In this document: positions 11,906 to 22,889 of the stretch, piece after piece
How the letters are laid out: every line of letters starts with the position of its first letter
How positions within the stretch are numbered: position 1 is the first letter of the stretch
NCBI GenBank assembly: GCA_021495925.1
Contig: JAKEKT010000063.1
Span: 62,001-126,000, forward strand
Source: Diplodia intermedia
Taxonomy: Eukaryota > Ascomycota > Dothideomycetes > Botryosphaeriales > Botryosphaeriaceae
Reading direction: 5' to 3'
Length of the DNA: 64,000 bases
Made by a program: the position numbers and the translations under genes
The notes under the pieces: generated by a model
What the model was told of the DNA's origin: nothing
The model's database searches: none
Seen by the model: only the letters and a program-made list of their open reading frames with translations

Positions 11906-13051
11906 ATGCTCACCGTCAAGGCTCTCAACGCCGACACTTCGTTTCTAGTTACCTTCTCGCCCTCGCTTGCTCCGCGCGGCGTCTCCGCTTCCCAGCTTCC
12001 TGGTTCCTTCACCATCCTCGTAGATCCCTGGCTGCAGGGCCCCGCCCAGATCCTCAGCTCCAAGTTCTCCGTTTCTCAGCACAAGACCCAGTCATGCGTC
12101 TCCTCTCTGGCCGAGCTGCCAGAGCCCGGCATGGTCCTCATCTCCCAGGACAAGCCAGACCACTGTCACGAAGAAACGCTCAAGCAACTTCCCCCAAACT
12201 CTGGATCCATCATCCTTGCTGCTCCCGCCGCAGCCAAGAAGATTCGCAGGTGGAACCACTTTCCCAGGGGAAGCGTGCACGCCCTGGAGCCCTTCTCGGC
12301 CACCGATGACAGCCGCATCTTCCGTCTAGAAATCCCCTCATTCTCATCCTCCGGCCTTCCGGGAGAAGTGACCGTCGCTCTAATGTGTCCGAAGCGCGAC
12401 ATCAGCGGCTTGCACAACGCTATCGGAATCACCTATCGCGCACCCACCAGCGCCCTAAGCCCTACACGGACCGCCTACATCGAGTTGCCACCTACCCCGC
12501 CGCTCTCTCCCTCCCCTTCTCCCGCGTTGGGTCGAACAAGCAGTATGGCCAGTCTAAAGATCTCCAACCCACTTCCATTCCCCGCGCCATACAGCCCACG
12601 CCCTTTGACACCGAGCTCCGTCACGCCTCTGGACCGTGAACGCACTCTGTCGCTTCTCTATTCTCCCCACGGTGTCTCTTACTCGGTAATCGAGCCCTAT
12701 GCTTCCACGCATTTGATTCAACAATCCGCGCTACCGCTGACAGCGTTGCTGCATTCTTTCGACCGTGTCGATAACCCATGGTATTTGGGCGGGAACATAG
12801 CAACCGGTGCATTGGGCGGTAGTGATATTGCGCGTCAATTGATGGCCAAGTGCTGGATTGGCGCGCATGATGAAGAAAAGGACAACCGTGGGCTTAGCGT
12901 GATAAAGTTGAAGGTCAGACGGATGGATGTGGCAGAATTGCAGCATTCTTTGGAAGAAGGGGGTATACCGACCAAGGTGGCACGCCTGCGGCCTGGTGCA
13001 GACGTGAAGGTGCGTGCGGACGAAGGTTTATCTATTAATGGCATGTTGTGA
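11906..13051 (+). CDS. Metallo-beta-lactamase-fold protein, fungal type
   Basis: Single-exon gene, 381 aa. It belongs to a fungal family of beta-lactamase-superfamily-domain proteins. Seen: the opening beta-sandwich strand with an Asp (FTILVDPWLQGP, residues 36-46), then SSLAELPEPGMVLISQDKPDHCHEET. The canonical metal-binding HxHxDH of the superfamily is here Gln81-x-Lys83-x-Asp85-His86, so two of the usual histidines are absent, while His88 sits close by. This sequence around DKPDHCHEE is what I recall for the fungal family, so it is likely inherited, not recent damage. A Ser/Pro-rich insert lies at about residues 185-245. Whether it is an active hydrolase is not known. No signal peptide or membrane segment is seen, suggesting a cytosolic protein. 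Confidence 0.75.
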   Translation: MLTVKALNADTSFLVTFSPSLAPRGVSASQLPGSFTILVDPWLQGPAQILSSKFSVSQHKTQSCVSSLAELPEPGMVLISQDKPDHCHEETLKQLPPNSGSIILAAPAAAKKIRRWNHFPRGSVHALEPFSATDDSRIFRLEIPSFSSSGLPGEVTVALMCPKRDISGLHNAIGITYRAPTSALSPTRTAYIELPPTPPLSPSPSPALGRTSSMASLKISNPLPFPAPYSPRPLTPSSVTPLDRERTLSLLYSPHGVSYSVIEPYASTHLIQQSALPLTALLHSFDRVDNPWYLGGNIATGALGGSDIARQLMAKCWIGAHDEEKDNRGLSVIKLKVRRMDVAELQHSLEEGGIPTKVARLRPGADVKVRADEGLSINGML

Positions 13052-14766
13052 TGATGGCGGCGAAATTTAGCCAGGCGTAAAGATTGGGATCGGTATGGCG
13101 TTTATCTAGATGTTAGCTGTGGGCATAAGATACCCGAGTGGGAATGGAGCTGGTTACATTCTGAATTGAAACCCACTTTGTAAAGACTTTGGTTTGTGTT
13201 TCTGACACTGCGCTCTTGTAACCCTTGCCTCTTCCTTGGAATAGCCAGCTCAGACTGGGTTCAACGCTGGAAATGACAGCGTACCAAGATATGGAAGGGC
13301 CTACCGAATAATTTCATCCACACTATGATTTAGACAACAATAAGGCCGGATCCATCGAGTTGTGTCCGGCGATCGATGTGGCCGTTGGAGCAGTATTCAG
13401 GCTCGCCGAAGACCTATGTTCAATGTAAGGAAAAGGGAAAGGTTGCGGGGAACTGACTTGACTTACGAAAGATTGGCAACGTTGCAGAACCCCTCTCGAT
13501 AAATTGCGGACGTGCTATCTTCTCTTGGCCGGAAAGCGTGCGTGCGGAAACTGTTAGACCATTGGGAGTTTCCTCTGAGAGTCGGCTGTCCTCTTCCCAA
13601 TTGTCGATAATGGCTTGTCATAGGCTCGCACTGGCCCCGGGGAAAGCCATCGCGAGCTTGCGGCGGAGACGCGCGAGCTTGCGAGATGAAGGAACGCGCG
13701 ATGGGCAATACGTCAGTGCGAAACGAAAGAAGCAGGCGCGGCTTCCCCAACGCACCCAACACGACAACATCCTCTCCAAGAGGTGGCCAACGGTGCTCGG
13801 TGGCGATGATGATGGTGACGATGGTTAAACAATCGACAGTGTTCGGCGGCGGCGATGATGGTTATGAGTGCTGGACAAGCGACGGTGCCCTGCGGCGATG
13901 ATGGTGCTGGTGGTGATGGCGGTGTTGAGGGCTGGAACAAGCTGGAGGAGAAATTCGATGCTCAGTAACGATGGCGGGCGGTCTCGGTCGGTCTTGGAGG
14001 TGACGCAGGTTGATCAGTCAGGCCCAAGCAGTTGGCGGCTCTGAATGCTCAGCCAGGCCGCCGACGATAATGGGCGGTCTCTATCAGCCGAAGCGGCTGG
14101 TTTTTAGTAGCGTTTACGTGTCTCAGCTAGAAACTGAATGTGCAGAAAGTTTGAGGCTGTTGAGGGCCTCCGAAAGGCAGCCCTCCTCCACATATTGTCG
14201 ACGATGGCTTGTCGTAGGTCCGCACCTACAGCAGGTGAGAGAAGATTTAGCCCTAAGTTCCACCGAGGACGCGACACTCTGCTTTCGTGGGTAGCCGATT
14301 CCATTGACCGGACCTATGTTTTGAATGCAGGCAACCGCGTCCAGACATTGAATCCGACTGCCCACGCAAATATGGGCCCAATTCTTTTGACAGTCTCCTC
14401 CCAAGGAAATATGACATGCGCGCGCAGCTTGTGGGAGAGTTATGCGCGCCTGCCTCCTTTGATTTGCACCAACGTCTTGCCTATCGTGCGCCTTCCTCTA
14501 AGCCCTCAAGGACCACACCCTTCCTGCGCCGGCTGTGGCATACATACGTTACCTCTTTGAGCCATAGACGGCGGGGATGGATGGTCGTAACTGGGTTGCG
14601 GAAATGATGTACTATATTACATGGGCGAGAACGGTGGATCAGGTAAGCTGCCCGGAAACAGTCACGTTGCAGGAGAAGTTAGGTTCGCCAGTAGACTAGT
14701 CATGAAATTTGGTATCTACATGACGTGTCCAATGTCTTTTTTTTCCATGCCGCCGCAAGGGTATAT
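13052..14766. other. Intergenic with degenerate repeats, no gene recognised
   Basis: Contains two related segments near 13,500-13,640 and 14,130-14,240 and a GAT/GGT-rich simple stretch at about 13,805-13,935. No reading frame resembles a known protein. The right end is the 3' flank of the uS10 gene. Confidence 0.5.
13805..13935. repeat. Impure GATGGT/GGCGAT simple repeat
   Basis: Runs of GATGATGGT, GGCGGCGATGATGG and GGTGGTGATGGCGG recur with interruptions. No coding role is evident. Confidence 0.6.
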
Positions 14767-15167
14767 TTAAGCAGCAATGGTGACCTCAACCTCAACACCG
14801 GCCTCGATGTTGATGATGATCTGCTTGACGACCTCGGTGGGGGCGTTGAGGCTGCGGAGCATGTCAACGATGTTCACGGGGCAGAAGCGGGACGGGATGC
14901 TCACTCAATGAGGCGCTTGTGGATGCGCATCTCGTAGGTGTCCCAGGTCTTGGAACCCTCACCGCAAGGGGTCTTGCGGGTGGTGACCTTGAGGTTCTTG
15001 GTGGGGAGACGGACGGGGCCCTTGACGCGGAGGTCCTTGTTCTTGGCGCGGTCGATGAGCTCCTGGCAGACCTTCTCGAGAGACTGAACCTTGCGGGAGG
15101 TGAGGGTGATGCGGATCTTGTGGATCTTGGGGCCGTCGCCGAAGTCCTTCTCCTTGTTGTAAGACAT
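14767..15167 (-). CDS. RPS20: 40S ribosomal protein S20 (uS10)
   Basis: Small-subunit ribosomal protein of the 40S head, in the cytosolic ribosome. Exons 15167-14905 and 14851-14767 give 115 aa, the family's usual size. The whole protein matches uS10: HKIRITLTSRKVQSLEKVC, then RVKGPVRLPTKNL, CGEGSKTWDTYEMRIHKRLI, and the C-terminal NAPTEVVKQIIINIEAGV followed by EVTIAA. The 53 nt intron 14852-14904 (donor GTGAGC, branch TTGAC, acceptor CGCAG) splits the Asp codon after HKRLI. It is divergent from the CUE3-like gene with 445 bp between the two starts, and a further intron probably lies in its 5' leader. Confidence 0.96.
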
Positions 15168-15179
15168 GTTGGCGATTTG

Positions 15180-15257
15180 CTGCGCGACAGATTTAGCGGG
15201 CGGTTCGGAAGGAGGCGAGGAGATTGCAGGCAGGCGGCGGCGGCGGCGGCGACGTAC
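15180..15257 (-). other. Probable 5' UTR intron of RPS20
   Basis: On the minus strand a GTACGTC donor at 15,257 is followed by a GCC-rich stretch, a GCTAAAT branch-like site and a CGCAG acceptor ending at 15,180, only 12 bases before the ATG. Leader introns are common in ribosomal protein genes. RNA reads would confirm it. Confidence 0.55.
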
Positions 15258-15612
15258 TGTGAGAGGGGGTTTCCAGTCAAGACTCGGAGGGGTTCTCGCG
15301 GTTACGTGATGACTGGCAGCAGCAGATTGTCGCGGTGTGCTGGAGAAGGAAGCGTGGTGTTGAGCCCGCTTTTTTGCTGTGTGCGGTCGTCGGGAAAATC
15401 TTGGCGCGGTAACCCGTTGTGGGTTAGCATCGTGCTGTCCAACCGCCCACCCATGCGGTCATCCATCTTCAGCCGCGAGCACATGCCCCCCGCAAACACC
15501 CACCCACGCATATAAACACTCTTCGCCCCGTGGACCCGACTCCTCTGGCTCCCCTCCTCCCTTCAACCGCGCCAATCTCGGATTTCCCTCCCGCAGACCG
15601 CCACTCCTGCGG

Positions 15613-17634
15613 ATGTTCAGAATGACTCTTCCGCCTCTCGCTGCGTTTCCGCCTGCCTCTGTGCGTCAAGGCATCGTGCCCGCCGAATGGTCCGCATTTC
15701 TGGACGCCTGGACCACCCTTTCCAACGCTTACCTTTATCTCCCACCCAAGGAATTTCTCTCGGCTGCTTCAGACGAGGGTAGCCTGGTCCGATTTCTGAC
15801 CTCTTACTTCCACGAGGCTGCCCGATCCGGAACCAATGACAGTTATTTCCAGTCCGAAAAAGCGCTCGACTTGCGCAGGAAGTGCTTCCTACTCTCGCAT
15901 AGACTTCTCTCGGTTGATCGAATCCCGCCAACCCTCCTCCAATGGAATTTCCTTGCCCATCTCGGCCACGTTTTCGTGCGCAGTGAGCGTTTGAAGGAAT
16001 TGCTGGATAGCCTATGGAAGAGACAAGGCGAAAAGGTCGAGCCGAGCTTGCAAAAGCTCAAGGCATCTCTGACCAAGACCCTGGATTCAAATCAGCCCGA
16101 CGCAGCCGAAGAGCCTCTCAGAGACCTCGTTCCGCTGCTCCATTCCTCTCCAGATATCGCCATTTTCTTCATAGCTGGCTCGGACTTCCTCGACTCCCTG
16201 TGCAACGCTTACTCAAAAGCTTCGCCATCGTTTAGACCGAAAATAATCACGGTCACATCGTTGGGTATACTTGCCCTTACCAAAGGCGAGAAGCCAAAAT
16301 TCTCTCTTCTTTCCGATACTCTCTACAGTCTTAAGTCGAATGCGGAAAGCCAGCAAGAATCCGGCCAGTCCTCGCTACTATCCGATCTTGTCACCAACAC
16401 ACCAATAGTGACTCGAATCAAGGAGAGTGGAACCAGCGACGAGGGCGCCAGAGTCAAGAACCTGGCCCAATCATTAACTTCATTCCGCCAGTCCGGCCTG
16501 GAAAGACCGAAGAAGCTTGTCCGTCGAAAGGTTGACAAGGGCAAGGCAAGAGCAACACGGGATGAGTATGGTCACGGCGCATTCGGCGAGGTCCATGTAC
16601 ATCGCATGAGCCTTGTCACGCAGTTACAAGACCTCTTTCCGGACCTTGGCTCCGGCTTCATCGTCAGATGCCTTGACGAATATGACGAGAACGTGGAGCA
16701 GGTCACTGCTCATCTACTCGACGAATCCCTTCCCCCGCATCTCAAGAACGCAGACCGGACAGCGCAGTTACCGACGCCGTCGCAGCAGAAGCCGGTTGAC
16801 GTTGCCCCTCACCTCCCACCTCGCTCCACACCTCCCCCGACAAGGCGCAATATCTACGACAACGACGAGCTCGACCAGCTTACCGTTGACGCCTCCAAAT
16901 TGCACATTGGTCGCAAGAACGAATCCCTCACAGCCGACAACATCCTCTCAGACAAGACGTTTGCCCCCAATAAGGCCGCCATCCTCTCCGCACTTGCGAC
17001 CTTCGACCTCGACGACGACGAGCGCGACGACACGTACGACGTTGAAGACGTCGGCGGTACGATCGACTCGACTGTCCCGGGCAACGATGAAGCAGCAGAG
17101 CTTAGGGACGACCGTACTGAAGAAGCCCTCTTCCGCGCGTACACCATGTCCAAGGACGCCTTTGGCCGCGACCCGGCGACGCGCCGCAGCAGTGCACGGC
17201 AGGCACTACGCAGCGAGACAGGCATGACGGACGAGGCAATCGAGGGCTGGGCTATTATGTTGGCGCGGGACCCACGGAAGCTCAGGCGACTGGAGGCCAA
17301 GTTCGCAACATTCGATGGCAGGCAGACCGAGCTGGCAACGACACGGTGGATGGACTCGCCCGCAGAGTCGGGTACAGACACAGATGGAGGCGGTAGAGGT
17401 GGGCGTGGTGGAAGCAGAGGAGGAGCAGGAGGGAGGGGGCGAGGCGGCCGGGGAAGAGGGCGTGGACGCGGTGGTGGAAATGCTGGTGGGGGAGGGGCGG
17501 CGGCGGGCCCGGCGGACGAGAAGACTACACAGGTGGCCAGGCAGCGGAAGGAGGCCAACAAGTCGTCACGCGCGAACCACAACCGCCGCGATGGGCGAGC
17601 CAGGAAGATGGCAAAGGCAGGCTTCCCGGGGTAA
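15613..17634 (+). CDS. CUE3: CUE-domain protein, CUE3/ASCC2-like
   Basis: Probable Rqt3/Cue3 subunit of the ribosome-quality-control trigger complex, which recognises ubiquitin on collided ribosomes with the helicase Slh1 and Rqt4. Single exon, 673 aa from ATG 15,613 (MFRMTL); the second ATG at 15,622 is equally possible. An in-frame extension upstream lacks conserved features. The N-terminal half (about residues 15-250) is the helical ASCC2-type region. The CUE domain is at about 331-378: LVTQLQDLFPDLGSGFIVRC and then EQVTAHLLDESLPPHL, with the Phe-Pro and Leu-Leu features of ubiquitin-binding CUE. The C-terminal 90 residues hold an RGG-rich tract (about 592-626) and a basic RNA-binding-like tail. 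Identity rests on domain order, so assignment to this subfamily is an inference. Confidence 0.82.
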   Translation: MFRMTLPPLAAFPPASVRQGIVPAEWSAFLDAWTTLSNAYLYLPPKEFLSAASDEGSLVRFLTSYFHEAARSGTNDSYFQSEKALDLRRKCFLLSHRLLSVDRIPPTLLQWNFLAHLGHVFVRSERLKELLDSLWKRQGEKVEPSLQKLKASLTKTLDSNQPDAAEEPLRDLVPLLHSSPDIAIFFIAGSDFLDSLCNAYSKASPSFRPKIITVTSLGILALTKGEKPKFSLLSDTLYSLKSNAESQQESGQSSLLSDLVTNTPIVTRIKESGTSDEGARVKNLAQSLTSFRQSGLERPKKLVRRKVDKGKARATRDEYGHGAFGEVHVHRMSLVTQLQDLFPDLGSGFIVRCLDEYDENVEQVTAHLLDESLPPHLKNADRTAQLPTPSQQKPVDVAPHLPPRSTPPPTRRNIYDNDELDQLTVDASKLHIGRKNESLTADNILSDKTFAPNKAAILSALATFDLDDDERDDTYDVEDVGGTIDSTVPGNDEAAELRDDRTEEALFRAYTMSKDAFGRDPATRRSSARQALRSETGMTDEAIEGWAIMLARDPRKLRRLEAKFATFDGRQTELATTRWMDSPAESGTDTDGGGRGGRGGSRGGAGGRGRGGRGRGRGRGGGNAGGGGAAAGPADEKTTQVARQRKEANKSSRANHNRRDGRARKMAKAGFPG

Positions 17635-18321
17635 GGCCAACTGCCATCCCACGGCACACCTGGAAAGGAGGAGGGTGTGGTGGTAGCGAAAAAGACGTGA
17701 CATGCGAGGACGGAGGAAGCCGTTACAGGAGGCGAAGTTGCATGAGCGGATAAAGAAAGAGGAGGGGTGCAGTGCCGAGCCGTGAGGGCCTAATGAGGCC
17801 GGATATGCAATACCAGCCAATACGAAACCATGGCCGGCTTCGCAGCCATCCAGCCGACCATGCGGTGTTTCTCTTCCCTCGCTGTGATACGTGCATGTGT
17901 ACGTGTACGTGTGACTTGTCCTGATGTAGGAGTTTGAGGGAGGTGGGACATGCCGTTCGGATTTGGGGCTGCGTTGGAGTTTACATCCGGCACCCCGCCG
18001 GGGTTGTCGCAGGCCGTATACTCTGCATGTGCATTGGGCTCGTCTGCTTTCTATTGCTTTTGCCGACTTCGGTGGGCTGTCCTTTCTTTTCCTCCTTCTC
18101 AACATGCTTGTACCGATCCCATGGTAGGCGAGTGCAACCCAGGCGAATCCTTCGACCCCGTAAGACGGAGGAATGCGGTCCTAGTTCTTCCCCACATAGA
18201 AAGCCGAATCGAGCTACATATTTTCTGAGTGCCGTATAGGGGTTTGTATGGTGTTAATGGGAAACGCGAGAGCGAGGCGATACGATGGGCTGGTAGTAAT
18301 ACGAAGCCAAGTTGCAGGTAT
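17635..18321. other. Intergenic between CUE3-like gene and transposon
   Basis: 3' flank of the CUE3-like gene. GC-normal up to the transposon edge. No gene recognised. Confidence 0.5.
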
Positions 18322-18324
18322 AGT
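18322..18324. repeat. Left target site duplication (AGT)
   Basis: AGT immediately precedes the left terminal repeat and recurs directly after the right one at 26,329-26,331. A 3 bp duplication is characteristic of CACTA/EnSpm elements. Confidence 0.75.
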
Positions 18325-18337
18325 TACTACGGGCGAT
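18325..18337 (+). repeat. Left terminal inverted repeat
   Basis: TACTACGGGCGAT, the reverse complement of 26,316-26,328. Adjacent bases up to about 18,349 also match the other end with three mismatches. Confidence 0.85.
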
Positions 18338-20179
18338 GCGCATATAATATAGCGTGTAAAATATATAATATTTAGCGATTTTATCGTTTTACACGTTATA
18401 ACGTATAAAACATATATAAATTTATTATATAGATTAAGCATTTTTAGCGAGAATATTAATATTACGTATAATATACGTTATTTAACGTATATATTATATT
18501 ATATAAAATATACGTTCTTTATCTATAGTATACTATTACGTTTATTACTTTTACTAGAGAAACTTATAAATTTTAGATATTAAAATAAGTAAATTCTAGC
18601 TCTTTTTCTAAATAATAATAATCTAATATCTCTTTAAGAACTTCTCTTATAATCTATAAAGATAAGTAATATTCTAGATTAACGTCTTAATATAAGTAGT
18701 TTAAGTATTAATAAGCTATTCTTACTTCTAAACCGTTCGAGCTAAAGTATTAAACTTAGCTCTAAAAATCGAAGACTACTAATCTCTATTATCTACTTAT
18801 TCGAGTATCTTATAGATAATATACTTTACGCGGTAGCGAGCGTAAAACGCTAAAGATAAGAGGTTTTAATTAAAAGCGAAAATCTTATATTTTACGCTAG
18901 TAGTCTAGTACGATATATAGATAAAAACTTAATTAATATTCTTTTTAGTCTTTATAATAAAACTAGCTTACGCGTAAGTTTATAAGTAATTCTTATCGCT
19001 CTTCTTACTAGACGTTAAACGCGTGTTCTACTCTATCTTTAAGTAGTATTAAAAGTTACGACTATTATAAGTTATAGATCGACGAAGAATATTATTAGAT
19101 ATCGATAGTTACTACTACTACTAAGCGAGACGCTATATAATACGGCGAGCGAAGGGCGTTAAGTCGCGTAAAGATATTTCGAAGAGATTATTAAACGAAG
19201 TAAGACTATTTTATTAGTTTAAATAATAAAGATAAGATAAGCTTTAACTTATAACTTAGTTAGAGTACGAGCGCTACTACTAGTAATATTTATATTACGT
19301 AGCGCCGTTATCGAAGTATACGAGTAAGAATAAGAAGAAGAGTAAGAAGATATATATAAGTAAAAGTAAGAAGACGTATTAAAAAAAGCTATATAATAAG
19401 ATACTAGCGTATAAGATTAAGAAGTATCGAGCGAAGATAGAGCGAAGCTAGAGCTCTTAAAGGTCTTTTTAGCTATATTAAGATAGTTAATTTTATTATT
19501 AGATATAGTAAATAGCGGCGGCGGTAAGCGATAGTAGCGATAGTAGAAAAAGAAGAAGAAGAGAAGATAAAAAATTAGAAAAAAAGTAAAGAGAAAGAAT
19601 TTTTTATATATTTAAAGATTTAGATTTCTTTAGAGTCTAGTATATACTAGTTTACTACGTAGATAATAGCTCTAAGATATCTAGAATAGAAGAAACGCGA
19701 ATAAAGTAATATATAAGAATACTAAGAAGAATAGAAGTATAAACTAGTATAATATATATATATCTACTATATATTCGCTACTATATAAAATAATAGACGC
19801 GTTTAGACTAGCGGCTACTAGATTTAAAAGTATCGCGAAGCTATATATAGATAAATATCTACGTCTAGTAGTAAAATTATAATAGAGTAAGAAAGAACTA
19901 GTATAAGCGCTATAAAGCTTTAAGAAATAGTAAAATAAATCTATATTTAGTTAGCGTACGTAAAGTATATAATACTAGATCTAATTCTTCTTAATTTTAG
20001 CTTCGCGTAACGTAATATAATAGTTAAGAGATACTCTCTAAGTATTCTCGTAGCTTCGCGAAGCTATAAGATATTAAATATAGTTATACTAGTTAAGTAG
20101 ACCGCTTACTTTCTTTAATAAAATACGTAAGTACTCTTATCTTTAATAATAGAGACTATATAAGTTTTATATTTTATTT

Positions 20180-20580
20180 ATCTTCTTTTTTTCTTTCTCT
20201 TTCTCTTCGTTATATAACTACGTTTCTCGTCGATCGAGAAAGAGTACGTAGTAATACTAAACGTTACTTTATATCTAATATTTAAGCTATAAACGTTAAT
20301 AGAATAGCGCCCGAGAAGCTTCTAAAGACGAAAATACTTATATATTCTATTAAAAGAATCGTATAAAGAAGAAGATACTTATATAGTTATAATTTTTTTT
20401 TTTTTCTTTTCTTCTTTTTCTCTTTATTATATAATTACGTTTCTCGTTAGTTAAGAAAGAGTACGTAGTAGTACTAAACGTTACTTTATATCTAGTATCT
20501 AAGCTATAAACGTCGATAGAATAACGTTTAAGAAGCTCTTAAAGACGAAGATACTTATATACTTTATTAAAAACGAAGAT
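20180..20580 (+). repeat. Tandem duplication, about 220 bp period
   Basis: Two copies, about 20,190-20,355 and 20,410-20,580, share TTTCTCGT, AAGAGTACGTAGTA, ACTAAACGTTACTTTATATC and AAGCTATAAACGT in the same order. Differences are mostly C/T and G/A. Lies inside the transposon. Confidence 0.75.
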
Positions 20581-20735
20581 ACTTACGTATCTCGTTAAAG
20601 AGACGTCTAAGAAGCTCTTAAAGATAAAGATACTTATATACTTTATTAAAGATAAAGATACTTACGTATCTTATTAAAGAGACGTCTAAAGAGCTCTTAA
20701 AGTAAAGATACTTACGTATCTTATTATAACTTATC
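20536..20735 (+). repeat. Tandem repeat AAAGA(T)AAAGATACTTA, several copies
   Basis: Units built on GAAGCTCTTAAAG, AAGATACTTATATACTTTAT and AAGATACTTACGTATC recur about three times, separated by AAGAGACGTCTAA. Inside the transposon. Confidence 0.7.
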
Positions 20736-20749
20736 GTTTCGACGAAGCG

Positions 20750-21045
20750 TTTACGTAGACGACGTCTATAATAATAACGTCTACGGCGAAAGTATCTATA
20801 AAGACGACGTCTACGACGATAGCGTCTATAGCGAAAGCGTTTATAAAGCTTTACGAAGCTACGAACGCGGCTATAGTATTAAAAGATTAGATAAATCTAA
20901 GACTACGAAGCTTTATAAAGCTATAAATATAGTCGCGATATCGAATAGTTAAATCTAAGGCTACGAAGCTTCGCGAAGCTACGAACGCGATTATAGTCGC
21001 GATATTAAAATAAGTAAAATCTAGTACTATAAAGCTTCGCGAAGT
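20750..21045 (+). repeat. Repeats built on ACGTCTA and CTACGAAGCTT
   Basis: First part repeats GACGACGTCTA with GCGAAAG; second part repeats AAATCTAAG-ACTACGAAGCTT with a following CGCGAAGCTACGAACGCG-like tail two to three times. Contains the GCTTCGCGAAGC palindrome at 20,968-20,979. Confidence 0.65.
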
Positions 21046-21579
21046 TCTCTATTATTTATTATACGGCGCTTTACTAATAAGTTTACGCGATAGCGCTACT
21101 TCGCGCTAGTTAAATATATCGTAATTTATAGTCTAGTTAAATTAGTATATTTAATTTTAGTAATACTAATCTAATAAAGTTATATTTCTAAGCGTTTACG
21201 TCTTAATATACGCTTCGTAAAGCTTCGCTAGTCTTTAATACGATAGCTCGACTATATATATTACTCGTTCTCTAATAACGTCTATCTTATATATTAGTTA
21301 CTATTATTATTTTTACTATTACTACTCTTACTATAGTTCTCGTCGCTATTCTTACTATTCTCGTCTTTCTTCGTTACTTATCGCTTATTAAATCGCTCTT
21401 TAGCTTTTATCTTATTCGCTTTATTTATTTATCTAGTCTCGTACTTACGCTTTTATTTAAGCTTCTTTTTCTTAGTCTTTTTTATAATCTAGATATTCTC
21501 TCGAACCTTCTAAGTAGATATACGTATACGTAATAATATAACGAGATTTATTAAAATATTAGAGTTCTTTCGCTTCGTA

Positions 21580-21860
21580 GTATTCTTTTTTATAGTAGTC
21601 TCTATTATAATATTCTTCTTCGTAGTAGTCTTCTTCGTAATAGACTTTTTAATAATAAATCTCTTCGCGATAGTCTTCTTTATAATAGTTTTCTTTATAA
21701 TAAGCTTTTTTATAATAGTCTTCTTTATAATAGACTTCTTTATAATAAGTTTCTTCGTAATAGACTTTTTTATAGTAGTCTTCTTTATAATAAACTTCTT
21801 TATAATAGACTTCTTCGTAGCTAGCTTCGTCGTAATAGCTTCTTTCGTAGTAGCTTTCTC
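21580..21860 (-). repeat. 15 bp minisatellite in the transposon
   Basis: Roughly eighteen head-to-tail copies of a 15 bp unit such as TTCTTTATAATAGAC, with C/T variants. The period of five codons and the low stop content on the minus strand suggest it once coded a Lys-rich five-residue repeat before mutation. Confidence 0.75.
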
Positions 21861-21959
21861 TATAGTAGCCGCGTATAGTATTATAAATAACTCTAAGCGC
21901 TTTATAGATACTTCTATTAGTTTAAGAGAAAGATTTTCGATAGTCTCTTATACTATTTA

Positions 21960-22150
21960 TAGTATATAGATATCGTTCTCGCTACTAGTATCGTTATTAT
22001 TCTTACTACTAGCGTTATTATCGTTCTTATTACTAGTATTATTATTATTCTCGCTATTAGCGTCGTTATTATTCTTATTATTAGCGCTATTATTATTCTT
22101 CTAGTTAGCGTTATTCTTATTATTAGCGCTATATTCGTTCTTCTCGTTAG
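21960..22150 (-). repeat. ATTATTATTCTT-type low-complexity tract
   Basis: Repeats of TTATTCTTACTATTAGCG and close variants. On the minus strand this reads as Asn/Asp, Ser and Glu codons, compatible with a former acidic low-complexity segment adjoining the Lys-rich minisatellite. Confidence 0.55.
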
Positions 22151-22889
22151 AACTATTATTTAATATAATAACCTAACGCGCTCGCTTATATAATAATTAA
22201 GTATCTCTTCTACGACGCGAAGTATTAAAGCTTATATATATATAAGCGAAATTAAATAAGACGTTAGTAGTCTACTTATACTTAAAGCGCTTTAGATTAG
22301 AGAAGCGTAAATCTAATATAAGTACGTTAACTAGCTTATTATAAATCTTAGTAGATTATTAGATCTATAATAATAGCGTCTAGCTATCTATCTATACTAA
22401 ATAGTATTACTTATATAGATATCGCGCTAGACTCGTTAGCTAGTTCTAATTATATTAAATATTAAGAGTAAGTTTAAAGTCTCTAATTCGTTAATAAAGA
22501 TACTTATTATTAAATAGTAGTTTCTTCGCGTTTATCTTCTTAGTTAGAGAGATCGACTTAAGATTAGAGCGATAATATTAAACAAGAGATATAGCGATAA
22601 TAAGACGATAAGATAATAATAAGACGATAAAATAACGAGATAATATATTATTATAATTATATAGAAGCTTCTTATAGAAAAGTCTTATAAGAGTAGAAGT
22701 ATATTTACTTTTTTTAATTCGATTTATTATATTATTAATTTAAGTATATTCGTTAACTTCTCTATATAGAGTTTTCGTATACGTAAATACTAGATAAGTA
22801 ATATAATATAAGATTTATCGCTTTATATTATTATTAAGATTAATTACTAGTAACGCTATTTAGCTTTTATTATTTTAATCGTACTTAAG

